64,000 nt of DNA from Microplitis mediator (GCF_029852145.1 NC_079975.1:620001-684000); one strand, 5' to 3'; counted from the stretch's first letter, positions 25,676 through 39,200 are shown. Numbers and translations: made by a program. Notes: generated by a model from the letters alone, not told the origin.

Positions 25676-27220
25676 CTTTATACGAATTATTTGAATTACA
25701 AATTCTCATGTATATACTAATGATGTTCTTTTCTATTCAAAAAAAATTTAATTAATGACTTTTTTTATCTAGATCTTTAGTATAATAATTTTTAAAATCC
25801 GGTATCCTGTGAAAAATTACCGAAGACAAATAAATAAAAATCTTTTCCAAGCTTAAAGTCTAGTTGACTTTACTCGTGATAAATTTTAAGTTTACCGTTA
25901 ATTAGTAAAGAAAAATGTTGACAGACGAATAAAAATTTTTTTTCATCAATATTAATTTGAAAAAAGGTCAAAACACTCAAAAATTATTTTCACATTACTA
26001 CGGTCAATTTATTTAGTCTGTCCGCCTTACCCCGTCTCCATGACATGTCAATTATAAAAAAAGCATCGTAAAGATATTTAATTGATTTAATTTAAATGAT
26101 TACATCTTGTTCTTGTCTAGTAAAAAAAAAAAAAAAAGTTTCTAAAGCAATAAAAAGGGACGTAGAAATAGTTACGACACCCGCATTAGGGTCACCTGTG
26201 TCTCAGTGTCTTTGGAGGACGCGTATAACTGCCGAAGACACGAGCTTGCCGAGTAGAGGATCTAGAGTCAACCTGTTGGCCTTTCGCTCTTTCCTCTCAT
26301 GGTCTCTTTCTCCCACCTGCGTACACATAACAACACCATAATACCCCTCAGCACTGTTATATGTATACGAGCTGTCGAATAAAATACTATCGATCACGAT
26401 TGCGTACCGTAGTCTCTATAAATGAGTGTAGTGTAGCCGTTGTTTATTTATTTCTATCTGTAAATCCAAATGTGAGATCACACATATGCGTTCCGTCAAA
26501 AAACCCAAATCCAAGATTCACCTTCTCTTCTTACTCTCACACTCGCACTCTAACATTAATACAAATATATGTATATATATTTCCTCTCTCTTTTTTGTGT
26601 CTTAACGTTTTATCGCACCGTAAATAACGCCCGTAATCCACCGATAGAACTCGAGACTTGGATCGTAAAGTGCTATAATTAAGAATCCTCAACGAGCTGT
26701 AAGGATAACCTCAGATAAAACGACTGAGAATGAGAGAAAAGACTTTTTTTTTATTTTTATTTTATATATATTTTTATATAAATTAATAAATAACAAAAAT
26801 TTAATTATTGTTATTATTAAAAATCAAATTATATTAAAACAATTAAACAAATACACTGTAAAAAATTCGCGGAGTGAATGCGGATTAAATCCGGAGTGAA
26901 TGCGGAGTGAATGAATTTTTAATTATTCACTCCTCTCGGAGTGAAATTTACTCCGCAGGGGAGTTTTCGCAGAGTAGATAATTTTTTATTAATTTAATCC
27001 CTCCGGAGTGAAATTCACTCCGGAGCGGAGTTTTGGAAATATTATTAATAAAATATAACTCCACATAATAAAATCGAAGTAAAAATTTGCGTATTACATT
27101 ATTGATCAGCTGATATGCACACACATACGCACATACATATTTAGGCACACACGCGCACTCGCATACACACGCACGCACACAATTGCACACAAACACACAA
27201 TCAAACACACACACGCACAC

Positions 27221-27346
27221 ATTTGCACACACGCATAAATTTGCATACATGCACACATTTGCACACACGCACAAATTTGCACACACGCACACATTTGCAC
27301 ACACGCACGAATTTGCACACATGCACACATTTGCACACACGCACAC
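27221..27346. repeat. 18-base minisatellite, about seven units
   Basis: The unit ATTTGCACACACGCACAA is repeated about seven times with single-base changes. It merges downstream into a CA-rich tract. It lies wholly inside the MITE at 26854-27702. Confidence 0.9.
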
Positions 27347-27386
27347 ACAAACATCTGCACACACCCAAACTCACACATGCACGCAA

Positions 27387-27398
<12 letters not shown>

Positions 27399-27469
<71 letters not shown>
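27399..27469. repeat. (AC)n microsatellite, about 35 units
   Basis: An uninterrupted 71-base AC run, the longest dinucleotide repeat in the window. Confidence 0.97.
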
Positions 27470-27470
<1 letters not shown>

Positions 27471-27704
27471 TGTTTAGCAGTTTCATATAAATTAATATAA
27501 ATTTATTTAAGTATTAAAACTCCGGAGCGGAGTGAATTGGGAGTGAAATAAAATCCGCGTCACTCCGCTAAAAAAAAACTCCCAATTCACTCCGCATGCG
27601 GAGTGATTTTTTTCAAAACTCCGGAACTCCGAGTGGCGGAGTGAATGCGGAGTGAATTCGGATTTAATTTCACTCCGAATTCACTCCGGATTTTTTACAG
27701 TGTA

Positions 27705-29388
27705 GATAATTAATTGTTGTAATAAATTTATTTTATTTAAATCTCGTTGAAGGAGACGAAAAAAAAAAATTTGGTAATTCAAACTGATAAAAGAAACTTT
27801 TTAAAAGGCCAATGAAATAGATGGCGGGTTTTAACTGAATAAATTCTCAGTAATTGTTGCGACCAAAAAGGATTATAATAGCAAAGTGGACGAGTCGTTG
27901 ACCCGGTGGATAAGTGACACGAGACTGTAATCCTTTTGAGCGTATTTTTTATTCGCGATCCCGGACGGTTGCTCGAGTGATAATGCTATAAAACACGATA
28001 AATTTTAAAAATCGTATTTTACAAGAGTTTTAAACGAATATGGACCTCGTGAGAGTGTGCAAGGTGTAATACTGATCCATTCAAGAGAACGTGTATACGT
28101 TTCAGAGACACGTTCTGTCACTTAATTGCGCAAATTAAACGCGTCACCGTGCAATTTGTCTGTTATTGTTTATTATATATATTTATTTCTCTTATTTCAT
28201 TAAATTGAGCCTTTTTTTACTTTTACCCATATAAGAATCATTGAATAAGTTCTACTTTGGTTTTTTATAAAATAAAAAATAAAAAAGTTCAGATGGTTAT
28301 TCCTTGTGTTCGATTGAATATTTAATGTTGAGAAAGGCGAAAAAAAATTATCATAAAAAAAATCAATGAATGAAATCCAATCTGAGGAATTTACGTATAA
28401 AAAAAAAAAAAAAAAATTTAGAGATAAAATTCAGCATTGAATGGAATAATAATGTATAGTAAAGAAATCTCGGTCAGTGAGCAGTTAGTTATAAATTGTT
28501 GGTTAGAATATAATCCCCATAAAGCGGAATAAAAAAAGTCTAAAAAGATGAAGAAGCAGCAAACGATTGGAATGAAACGGTAGGGGGGCAGTGAGATAGA
28601 AGAGAAAGAGAATATAAACCAAAGAGGAACTCGAGAGGGTTAACGATATAGTAGGGATGCCTACTCATTGCTCAGCTGCGAATTCAAACGGTGAGTTCTC
28701 ACAGTCTTGTCACTCCGAGGCGATACCGATCTAATAACCCTATACGCACGCGGTGACAGTTCCCATTGGAAGCGGCGGCTACTGCAACTGCTACCGCGTA
28801 CTCTTTCTTACTTCTCTAGCCAGTGAACCTGGTGCTGACTGTTGGTCACTCTCTCGCTCCTACTACTTATGCCTGGCTGTTCATACCTGGCTGCTACTAC
28901 TTTGCGGCGACTTCCGCGAGCTTGTCCACCAGCTCCGCGATGTGCATTCAACCAAACGCACTACACTACTACTATGCAGCGAATACGGTTTATAAGGCGA
29001 ACGTTTGTAAGCCCGTGGTGTATGCATCCGCAAGAGTAGAACAAACATGAGGAGAGAAGAGACCCAAAGCGGTGTTCATTGATGTCACATGGAAAAATTG
29101 GCCCAGAAAAGTACCACGTTGCAACAAACGCGTTTAAATGTGTCCGCTCAGTCTGTATTATCTTAAGACGATGCTTCGGTATGTTCCCACGGATTTAAAT
29201 AATTCCTCTTTCATATTATCATATACCTTTATTTATATATTACTATTATGGATAATTAATCCTTTGTAATATATTTTCATTTTTTTTTCTTCATTAATGA
29301 TTAATAGCATCATAAACAAATCCGCTGTTGGATATTTTGTTTCTACTATCTGATGTATGCTATTTTTTTAATAATAATGAAAAAAATT
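27705..29388. other. No gene seen; a GC-richer island near 28690-29040
   Basis: A poly(A) lies near 28401-28417. The GC-richer island gives three overlapping forward frames, none with a recognisable domain. A GGATTA and a TAATCC stand 58 bases apart at 27870 and 27928. Confidence 0.55.
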
Positions 29389-29390
29389 AT

Positions 29391-29591
29391 GATCTTGAAA
29401 TTAGCAGACAATTCAAAATTTTTGGATTTTTTTTTCTACGATTTAATTTATAAAAAAATAAAAAATAAAAATATGCACATGTAGAAAATTTAAAAAACCA
29501 CAAGTGCAATTTTTTCTAATTTTTTTTTTTTTATAATTTACCATCTAAAAGAAAATCCAACAATTATTAGACGTCGGCTAATTTCAGTGTC
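29391..29591 (+). mobile_element. GATCCTGAAGTTAGCAGAC MITE, separate copy
   Basis: This 201-base copy starts GATCTTGAAATTAGCAGAC and ends GTCGGCTAATTTCAGTGTC. It shares the internal AAATATGCACATGTAGAAAA block and T-run with 11302-11504. AT lies outside each end. Divergence in both ends suggests it is older than the 11302-11504 copy. Confidence 0.78.
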
Positions 29592-29593
29592 AT

Positions 29594-32500
29594 AAAAAAT
29601 TCCTTTTAAATTAAAGATGGCCCAATTCGCCCCATGGCGGAAGTCTAAATATTCAATTTCTCAACCACAATAATAATTAATTGAACTCTAGCTGGTAGTA
29701 AAAGTGAAAGTAACCTTGGAATCATCCCCATATTTAAAAGAGTTGAGATAAAAAATGTTAAAAAAATAAATTAGCGAATGTACATTTAGAGTTTGGAAAA
29801 CAGAAGTCAAACGTTCTCGTGTAATTCGATGCAAGCAAGGTACTCGGGGGGAGCGAGAGGAAAGTAGGAAGCAAAAGGAGTACCGTGTAAGCACAGTAAA
29901 GTACAGCGCCTTAGAGAGAGCAGGTACACTCTCGTCTCCTTTGGCGGATAGGAGCACCGAGGGTCACGCGCGCGTCCACGACTATACGCGAGTGTACGCG
30001 AGTCAACTCAGTATTCAGCTCTGGCTGGTTGGTAAAAATCTAAAAGAAAACGACAAATAAAAGACAAGATAGAACTCAAACGCTAACTGCTCTGTGCATT
30101 CTCCTGGTAACGGGTAGCACACTGCCGATGTAACCAGATCACGACGCGAGGACAGGCTACAAGAGCCACCAACACGGGATAAGGATGAGGCCGGGACAAC
30201 AACGCAGCCAAAGAGCTATTACGATTATTAACAATTACGACTGATTTAGCATTGTTCCACTCGAGCTTGGCATTATTTAAATTTATTCAAATCACATGCT
30301 CGTACGGGTTACTCGCCAGAGAGAATAACCAACATTTCCATCCTCCCCCTTGCCCCTTCCTCGGCCCCAGCTTCAGCTCCAGCTTCAGCTCCTGCTGCTG
30401 TTCCTGGTTTAGCTTCTGTTGAGGATGCTGTACAACAAGACACTCTCTTGTCTATTCTGTCTCCTGTCTCTCCTCCTATACCTTATATACCTCACCTCAC
30501 CTCCTCAGACCACCTCCAGCCCCCCCGAGAGTCGTTAGACCTTACGAATAAAGGCCACGTACGTTAATTGGCTCGAGCCATTTTTGGTCCCGCGAGAAGA
30601 GAATCTCGGTGCCGTTAGTTCTGGTTCATGGGTTTATAATGCAGCTCTCTGTTCTCTCTTATAGGGTTGCCCTCATGTCAGCTCTAAGGGTCGTCACGAG
30701 TTGTCTCGAGCTAAACTTTCCTCTGCTCGTTTTCTACATTTTTTATGTGTCATTTAAATTTATTTTTATTTTTATTTTTTTTTTCATCTGAAAAATTGAA
30801 GAGCGAAAATAATTGATAATTTATTTATTGGCAAACAAGCAGATTTATTTTTAACCGGCGAAGTAGCGAATACAAGCGACGTATAAACTCAACGTTTTAA
30901 ATTAAATGCCCCTCGAGGGGATAAATACGGTGGTGAGTATAATATGAAGATGTGGAGTCGGCGTAAAATCAGTAGGGAGTCTTCTTCTCTCGGCTCAACT
31001 TTACTTGTACTCGACTCTTTCCTCATATCATATCCAACGAGCATAATATAACCGCGATGATTTTATACTAACGCTCTCGCGACGTCATTGTAAATATCGC
31101 CTGCTATATGGCCTCGTAAATATATCTACCTCATACATATCCATATCCATATCTATATCTATATATATCTGCATAAAGAAAGAGCGGTTTTAATCCCGCA
31201 GTTTATCTCAATTTCCCGCGAGTTGCAGAAGTCAAATTTAATTTTATTTTTTAGACAGTTAAATTTTTATTAATTTTATATTTAAAAACAGCGCGGTGAT
31301 AAAATCAGCATCCCGTGTACACGTATAATTGAATAATCAAGTTAATTTAGTGTTCATTTAGTCGCCAAGTGTGAGAATGTTTCGGCTTTGGATTTACCGT
31401 ATGCTAATTTTCGCTAACCTATCACGGCTAAACTTATATAAACTTTACATCTATCAAATCCTCAAACAAATCTATATATACATACATATAAATTTTTATC
31501 TCTCTCATTAGCAAAATAAATTTACAGCATAAAAATTTTTTGCCAAGTGTCGGCGTTAAAAATAAATTTGTCTTGCGCACTACAAAAAACTTGTGTTCTG
31601 TATTTTATTTATTTATTTTTTTTATCAAGTTAGTGTTTGTAAGTCTTGCAAGTTACCCAATAAAAGACTCGAGAGTCGAGTCAAGAGACAAGAGAAGAGA
31701 AAAGCGAGACAAGTGAGTGCGTCGCCGGCGGTAAAAGAGATCAAAGGGACGACGGTATTGAAGTCTCTGGCTGGTTCCCTTCCTCGGCACCGATCGTCCA
31801 CATGTATGCCCATACCCGGGAGGTTTTATTATACAGGATTGAGTCCGAGTGCGTGCGCCGGGAATCATAATCAGGGCCCTGATGCTCTCGAGCTCGACGT
31901 CTCCTTGGCTTTGTCCGCGTTTACTTTGGACATCTGGAGCTCAGCTGGTTTTATTTATATTATATATTATAATAAATATCTCAATAATAATAATGATGAT
32001 AATAGAACCAGTGAGAATAAATATACCGTAAGAATTTCTTTGTCGAGAGCTAAACAAATAGTATAATGAAATAATAAGAGTGCCTCGAGATTTAAACAAC
32101 TCCGAATGAGTAGATAAGTCCATTAGTCCTGAAAGAGCTTCATTACGTCAGTACACTCACTTTATTATATTACTGTACCCATTGAGATAGTAATAGTCAC
32201 AGTCATAGTTATAGAGTACACTAAAAATATATAAATATGCAGAGTCCTCGACACCTGATGCACATTCACGTGCTCTCTCATCCGTAACAACATTAAAACA
32301 TTAAGCTTTTTAAAACCCGATCCAGTGTCTCAAGTTTGTGGGACTGGGCATGACTTATAGATAGAGCGGTGGGTCTCCACTGTAACTCTGTGAGAGATTC
32401 GAGACAGCCGCGGGCAGATTTAGAAGGCAACAGTCAACGATACAGCAAACCACCAAGTTATTTATCGTCGCCATTTAGAGCACACCGTATAATAATACAT

Positions 32501-32734
32501 CTTTTGCAACAAACTATTTCTTAATGTCCCACAACTTGCTGAGAGAGAATACCAACGATGGACAATTTTACACTTTTATGATAATAACCGACTTGTTGGC
32601 TCTCCTTACAATCACTACCGGGTTAATACAATAATTATTGACTTACTAGATTTATTCTCGTTTCATAAAAGATATTTAAAGACAATCGTACTTGTATATT
32701 TCTAGGGTTTCATTACTTTCAAAGTATGATTACT
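29594..32734. other. No gene seen
   Basis: It contains GCTTCAGCTCCA repeats at 30370-30395, CATATC/TATATC simple sequence at 31138-31170 and an ATA-rich stretch near 31960-32005. The frame at 31593-32066 is the longest forward one in the window (157 codons), but it shows no domain and ends in AT simple sequence. Confidence 0.55.
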
Positions 32735-32736
32735 TG

Positions 32737-33467
32737 CTCTCTAAAACTAAATAAGTGAAAATTTTACTAATTGAAATAGTGATCTTAAAATTCACTACAA
32801 AATTAGTGATTTTGAATTAGATTCACTAATTCATTAGTGATTCCCCGGATTCTACAATGATTACTAGTGGCGCCTCGCTTAAGGACTTTTTATTCTATCG
32901 TTGAATTATCAAATTCAGGGCAAAATTAATTACGATAATTTTTAAATACAACTGAACAGTATTAATTCAAGTAAGTTAATTAAATAAAACCTAATTTAGT
33001 TGCTAAATAATACATCTTGTTATTTTTTAATAGCTTTATATTTTTACTCCAACTTTTTTTACCGAACCTGAATCAAAACCATCATTGACAATAGATTCAG
33101 GTTATGAGTTATAATTATGATATAAATATTTACCGTATGAAAGTAATTTTAATTGTTAATTTAGTCGATCAAGTTGCTAAAAAAATTTTATAATCAATTA
33201 CAAATAATAATCATAATAATAATAATATTTTGATACAATATTATTAGCAACGATACAATATTTTTCCAAATAAATCCTCGTCAACAAGTGAATTAGTACA
33301 TTTTTGACTAATTCAATCAGTGAAATTTTCACTAATTCTATATGTTGTTTTTTTTACTAATTCAAAAAGTGAATAGTCACTAATTCATAGTCGTATACTT
33401 TGGACAATTTAGATTAGTGAATATTCACAAGTAATTAGTGGTTTTTCACTAATATAGTTTTAGAGAG
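32737..33467. mobile_element. MITE with CTCTCTAAAACT ends and ATTAGTGAA words
   Basis: The left end CTCTCTAAAACTAAATAAGT and the right end AATATAGTTTTAGAGAG are inverted repeats. TTG stands outside each end. About 130 bases inside the left end and 180 inside the right end are dense in ATTAGTGAATT and its complement AATTCACTAAT. The middle (about 32870-33290) is unrelated AT-rich DNA. The 142-base palindrome at 62732-62873 shares the terminal 9 bases and the same words. The right end abuts a fragment of another element (33468-33553). Confidence 0.78.
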
Positions 33468-33553
33468 TTGGCTCAAGAAAATCTTGACTTGGTTCCCGAA
33501 AACGTTCGTATTCCAAAATATTTTCTTGACTCGAGATAACTTTATTTTCTGTG
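33468..33553 (+). mobile_element. Partial CAAG-word element, right end only
   Basis: From TTGGCTCAAGAAAATCTTGA to TTTTCTGTG, this is about 90 percent identical to the right part of the outer element at 52640-52724. It is followed by TA. The left part of the element is absent, with the 32737-33467 insertion sitting exactly at the break. Confidence 0.7.
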
Positions 33554-33555
33554 TA

Positions 33556-35895
33556 CATCTATCTGTTGAGGATTTGAAACCGAATAGTTATTTTTTCGCG
33601 AGTGTCTTCCACGAACCGCAAGCCAACTTATCTTTCTCACGTGATATCGTTATCATTAATTAAACATTTTCATCAATCCATTCCCCGGCACATTCACCCA
33701 GTTAACACTCAGACAATCTATTTCCTGAAAATTAAACTGCACCTATCGGCCAGAATTTATAGCGCATTAAATTAAATTAAATTAAATCCTGGTATCACTA
33801 TCGACGAAATCTAAATTATCTCAAGAAATATTAATTAAAAAAATAAGTGTAATAAAGCACAGATTGAATATAAATGTTTTGTTAAAAATAAATATTCATC
33901 AATCTGTAATTTCCGATAAAAGTTAATATCAGATGATACTCGCGATTAAAAGGTATCTCTGGATCCCGCGAGGTATTGGTAAGGTAGTCCACACGGTGTA
34001 TTGGTAAGCTCTCAACACGATGAGTCATTAATGAATAAGGCTGGATCGCGTATATTGCATACATCGGTCTCTTACACACCTGCGAGGATCCGTAGCAGAT
34101 ATCTACTTGTATATACGGTTTTACACGCGACGCCTTGATGCACGATCCTGTTCTCTCTCTTAGCATGTATGCCGTGTTCTTTCATTTTCTCTCGTCCACA
34201 TCTTCTCTTATATTAACACAATCTTGTCTTTCTCGTGCACTCCTATACACATCTGCACTCAAACTCACACCTATATATTTATATTTATATATTTATATAA
34301 TAAATATATAGCTATGTATTCTAATACATATCAAAGCCTCCCCGGGATACTTCTCAGCATTCGCAGAAGCCGTCGCTACCGAATGTAACACCAGCATCAC
34401 GCTCTCGGACCAGCATGTTTTATATATGTTATACTCATACATTTAATATAACGCGATCGTATGTACTTCTCGGTGCATACTAGACAAGGAGGAAATCGCT
34501 CAGAGGGAGATAAAGCACGAGGGTTTGCCATGAGAACCCAATTGTGCGAGTGACCTATTCCGATCCAAGGCCTCTCTGCTAATCGATTGCTTTGAGATAC
34601 AGCTCGATCGAATTCGATTCGATATCTCAGTTATTCAGAGTATTTTGTTATCTCGTGTGAACATTTAATAACTCGAAAATAATTACGTTGTTATTGTGGA
34701 GCTTTTTAATTTTTAGACACCACAAATTTATTAAATTCCTGTTCGTTATTTATTTTTTTGTTCAAGTCTCCCAGAAGACTTTATGTGCGCACAAGAACAT
34801 CAATTTGAATAATCGGTGACAAAAAATATAAATAACGGATGTTAAAATTTAAGTATCGTAATTGTGACACGAAATTAGTACCGGACTAATTTACTTTTGA
34901 GGGCATTAAATATTTTAATATTAATAAAAAAAGTATATGGGGCACATAAATATTAATAATGACAAAAAAAAGCGTTAGCATAATCGTTGTAATACAGCGT
35001 AAAAGACATAATGGAGGGCGTCAAAGAGAGCGGATCGAATTGAACCTGTCCTGAAGCTTCTGGACCCTTTCAACGTGGATGTCGATACAATGTAATGGAA
35101 AACATTTATATATATGTAGACTACACAAGTGTATAAAGCACCGATTGTGTGGTGAATGTGAGTGTGTGGATATATTTTATAACTGGAGATGAATAGGTGT
35201 ATGTAGAGATACTGTCAGAAGCTGGGAGGCCTTGGGCCAAGGAATAGGTCACCTGCTCTCCGATCGGATTCTCAAGAATAACTGATTCGATAATTCCACG
35301 GCATCAGCGGCTGAATCTCGCACACATACTTTACTCATCCTCCAATGAGTAGTAGGTATTTTTAATCGAGGTAATTGCATCATTGCGCATATCACTTTTA
35401 CATATTTTTCACAGAATTATCTTGCTCATTAACTCATTATAAACAGAGTGTGTAAGAGACGGCTGAAGCCATTAAAGTATATTATTTATTTATTATTTTT
35501 ATTATTATTATTTTTTTCCGTGTCCTCGATGCGCTTAATTCGATCCAGAGAGCATCCATTGCTGGCTAAATAATAATAATAATAGTAACAAGAGTAATGA
35601 AATAAAAATATAATAATAAAGTATATAAATACTTTCGCTAAATGCCCGTAGGTGCTGGTAGAAAAGTTGACGACGAAGACGATCAGCGTTTGTCTTCCGG
35701 TATTATTTTTATTTTTATTTCACTTTATTTATACGCACTGCTCGTCTTTTACCCTTGATCTACCTTTTTATCTCGGCCGTGACTAATTGAAAATTATACC
35801 CGACATCAGCTCCCTCTGTGCGATTAAGATTAATTGAATATTTTTTTCTCAGTACACACTGATTATGGTACTCGTGTGCTTTTAGCGATTGCCAA
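33556..35895. other. No gene seen; AT-rich spacer
   Basis: It contains AATTA repeats near 33767-33787, TATATTTATA simple sequence near 34273-34312 and an AATAAT run near 35560-35585. Nothing is assignable. Confidence 0.6.
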
Positions 35896-35897
35896 AC

Positions 35898-36263
35898 CCC
35901 GAGTCGAAATTTAGAGCCCATTTAGAGCCTTTTAAAGTCGGACCTATTTCGGACTTGGAGGCTCTAAATAGAGTCTGTTTCTATGTTAAATTAGGTCCGA
36001 TTTTGGTCCCTGAGGTGCTTCAAATTTCCGTTTTCGGCACTTGCGGGCTCAATCTAGGACCTGATGAAAATTAAAATTAGGTCCGATTTAGGGCCTATTA
36101 TTATTACGGGACTAATATTGTCGGATTTGAAGGCTCAAAATCGGACCTCTCAGTGAATGTTAGGACCTCCGGGTTCAAATTCGGAGCTACAGGACTACAG
36201 GGCTCTAAATCGGATCTATTTAGGGCTAGAGGGACCTATATAGGCTCTAAATTTCGACTCGGG
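35898..36263 (+). mobile_element. MITE with CCCGAGTCGAAATT ends, AC duplication (copy 2, internal deletion)
   Basis: This is the same family and orientation as 8958-9381, 366 bases long. Over the aligned part I count about five substitutions. A 58-base block between GGGCCT and ATTACGGGAC is missing, or was gained in copy 1. The flanking dinucleotide is AC on both sides (35896-35897, 36264-36265), which differs from the TA of copy 1. Low divergence means recent movement. Confidence 0.88.
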
Positions 36264-36265
36264 AC

Positions 36266-39200
36266 TCTTCATTGCTTACGCTTATTCACTCGTTTTATTT
36301 CATAATAACGCAAATAAAATTTTAGTTCACACCATAGCCACCAGGCGGCCGGTGATGCGTAACTGGCTCGCTCTTGGTGAGGTACATCACTGGAATATCT
36401 AATCATAGACCGGTAGAAATAATAATTATATATATTGAACTGAAATAGTGTTAATAATGATTCTGTAGATTGTAGTGAGAAATAAATTCTAGTTCTTGTG
36501 CTTATGAGAGTCAAGTGGTGAAGAAAATAATGAGATTCAGTAGATAAAAAGATAATTATGAGGGTTTTTCAAGGCATTAAATATAAATATAAATATAATA
36601 AATAGCAGTGTATTGGCTGGTTCCCACGTGAGCCAATCGTGAACATTAATTGAAATGTCACTTGGAATCGCGACATTTTCACGCTTATTTGCTGGCTTCC
36701 TGGTTGCGCCTTATTAAAAGGTACATCGCACCAGAAATATTAAATTAACATAGCCATGCGGGATAAATAGAGTGCGAAGACTCGACTCCCGAGGATATTA
36801 GACATCGAGAAAGTATTTATTTTCTTTCTCTCGTCTCTGGTCTCCTTGCTCCGCCGCCCTATTCCGATACTGCACTAAAACGTTTTTAGTTAACTTAGTG
36901 GTACACAGAGTCAGTACCAGCCTTGTGTGGATCGTGTATTGCCAAGGGGAAATTTATCACCATAGAAGCAATTAATGGGATTTTTCGCGTGTCTCCTTTG
37001 CCCTCAGTTCACGATCCTCGTGCTCATGCCAGCGTGCTCACGTACTCGACGTATTAACTTACAGACACTACATTACCGGGTTGTTACATCAGTTTTTTCT
37101 TACTTCTATGTATGAAAAATATTTTTCAGGGTCCCTTAAAAAATTTACTCGTATAAATTTTTACTATTTTACATTTTTTTAATTGAGAACAGAAATGTAA
37201 TTAAATAAAAATTATAGATGATCTTAAATATATTATGTAGAATTAAAATGAAAATAATTGGGACAATTTTTCATATCATGATGTCGTTTTTATCCATGAA
37301 TATTCGTAAGTAATTGACCGCCCGAACAAGTTGCTCGGGTTCTGCTTTCAATGTTGGTTGTATATTTATATATATCTTATATATATATACACAATATTAT
37401 AGAGTGAACGACAACATGAATTAGCGAGTGGTTGGAGAATCAAGACCATTTATTTCCATAACGGGAGTAAAAGGTCGAGAGTAAATAAATATATAAATTT
37501 GCAATGCGGTCTCTGTTACCTCATAATAAAATGTATCAGTATATACAACTATGTATATGTATGAATATATTGTTAATGAAATATCATCGGAAATAACGCG
37601 AGATGAATTAAAAATAAAAATAAGATCAAGATCGGGTGATTTATATTTGAAGATCGTAATAAAAATCGATAGATTGGGCGCGAGGGTTGGCGCGAAATAA
37701 CGTCAGCGAGTTCAAAGAAATAAAGGAGGGAAGGTAGAGAAGAGAAATAATAAAAAGGGAAGTAAAAAAATAATTGTTGAGAGAGCGTGCGCTCGAGTTT
37801 GACGTTAATTGGCGGTAATTACGGGGCGAAGCCGCTTAATTAGGCGGGCACCGTGGCATCGAGGGAGAGACGAGGGATTCCAAAATTTATCGGCGACGCC
37901 GTTATCCAGAGTTGAGATTGCGGTGATCGCGCCAACGAGTCCAGAGTATGGAAAAAGAAATAAACAAAAAAAGAAAAAAACGTTTGTAAGAAAGGAAGAA
38001 AAGAGAAGTGAAGAAATAACGCAAAAGAGGTAAAAGGATCGCTAAGTCAAGTTCCAGCGCTATCTGATCGCGCGATCGATGCGCAATAGAGAGGCGTTAA
38101 GCTCATGCTTTGCTCGTTAATTAAGCGACGCCACCGCTTGAGGGCGCGCTCCTCGCGCATGCGCGTTTCACCGATCATTATTTTTTCATCGATTTTTTTC
38201 GCACCTGCGGTTTTTACTTTTGTTCTTAAATTTTTGGTTTTTTTGTCGTCCTCGGGAGCTCCCAATGTTACTCGGGTTCAAGGAAGCAAGCAGGACAATC
38301 TGCCGTTCGGAATCGACTCACGAGAGCCCGTGCATCGAGCCGGCGAGTTCCTTAAAGAGGTGTTAAGGCGCTTGTAACCGAGATAGCCGTATCTGGAAGC
38401 GCTAATCGCGTGTCTACTCGATATCCAACACCCACTACTGGTACTGGGGCGTGTTACAGAAAGACTTTTGAGTAAACTATAACTCTTAATCAGATTCTCC
38501 TTCATTTTATTTCAATAGTCCATGAAAAAAAAAAAAAAAAAAAATCTCATTATATTTGTTGTTATTCTATTGAATCTTATTTATAATCATTATTACGTCT
38601 TGTAGATGAGGAAATTGATATTTATAAGACATTATATTTTTGATTAATTTATATTATTTCCGTGTAATATCGTTATTAATTTATGATCTTGTTAAGCCCG
38701 GTATTTTTTCCTCATTATTCAAATGATATGTATTATGTATTGTATTATATATTATGAAGGTATATTTATATGTGAGTTCTAAAGAAAAATGACTGGACGA
38801 TAAATCGGATCGGTAATTCGTTTGGATGTCATTGCCAAGATACTCAATACACTTGGAATAATTTAAGATCACTTATTGCGTATACATATATATGTGTATA
38901 GGAACGTATGTTGTCGGAGTTGAGAGGCTCGAGACTTGAATTTCACAAAGAATAAGTCGAGTTACATATATATGTGTACTAATACTTATATGTACAGATG
39001 CAAATCGTTTGTCGATTGACTCCGGTTGTCAAACTAGTCCGCCCACACTTCTTAACATCGAGTACAGTACACAGAACGATGATTTATCATACCAAGAACA
39101 ATACTTATCTGCAGTGCTTTTCCGGGTACACTTGGATTACAAATGATCTGTTTTGAATTTGCAATATTTATTTACAACATTCTGGTCACAATTTTATTTT

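Larger units (their letters stand above)
22442..26851. other. No gene seen; mixed spacer
   Basis: It contains TTCTTC-rich sequence at 24415-24470, a degenerate GGTCTCGGTCT/GGTGTC repeat at 25410-25482, and the AT and T tracts listed separately. No gene or clear element is visible. Confidence 0.6.
26854..27702. mobile_element. TA-flanked MITE with CACTGTAAAAAAT ends and CGGAGTGAAT words
   Basis: The ends CACTGTAAAAAATTCGCGGA and TCCGGATTTTTTACAGTG are inverted repeats, flanked by TA (26852-26853, 27703-27704). Both terminal thirds are packed with CGGAGTGAAT or its complement ATTCACTCCG, often combined as near-palindromes. The centre is taken over by a long CA-rich minisatellite and microsatellite (27110-27470). 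Total length is 849 bases. There is no coding frame, and the long CVCVCV and HTHTHT frames are translations of the microsatellite. Confidence 0.88.

Noticed and set aside
26948..27500. Long Cys/Val and His/Thr frames on both strands
   Set aside because: They are translations of the CA/GT-rich minisatellite and microsatellite.
31593..32066. 157-codon forward frame, the longest forward one
   Set aside because: No recognisable domain. It starts in T-rich and ends in AT simple sequence, with competing open frames on the reverse strand.
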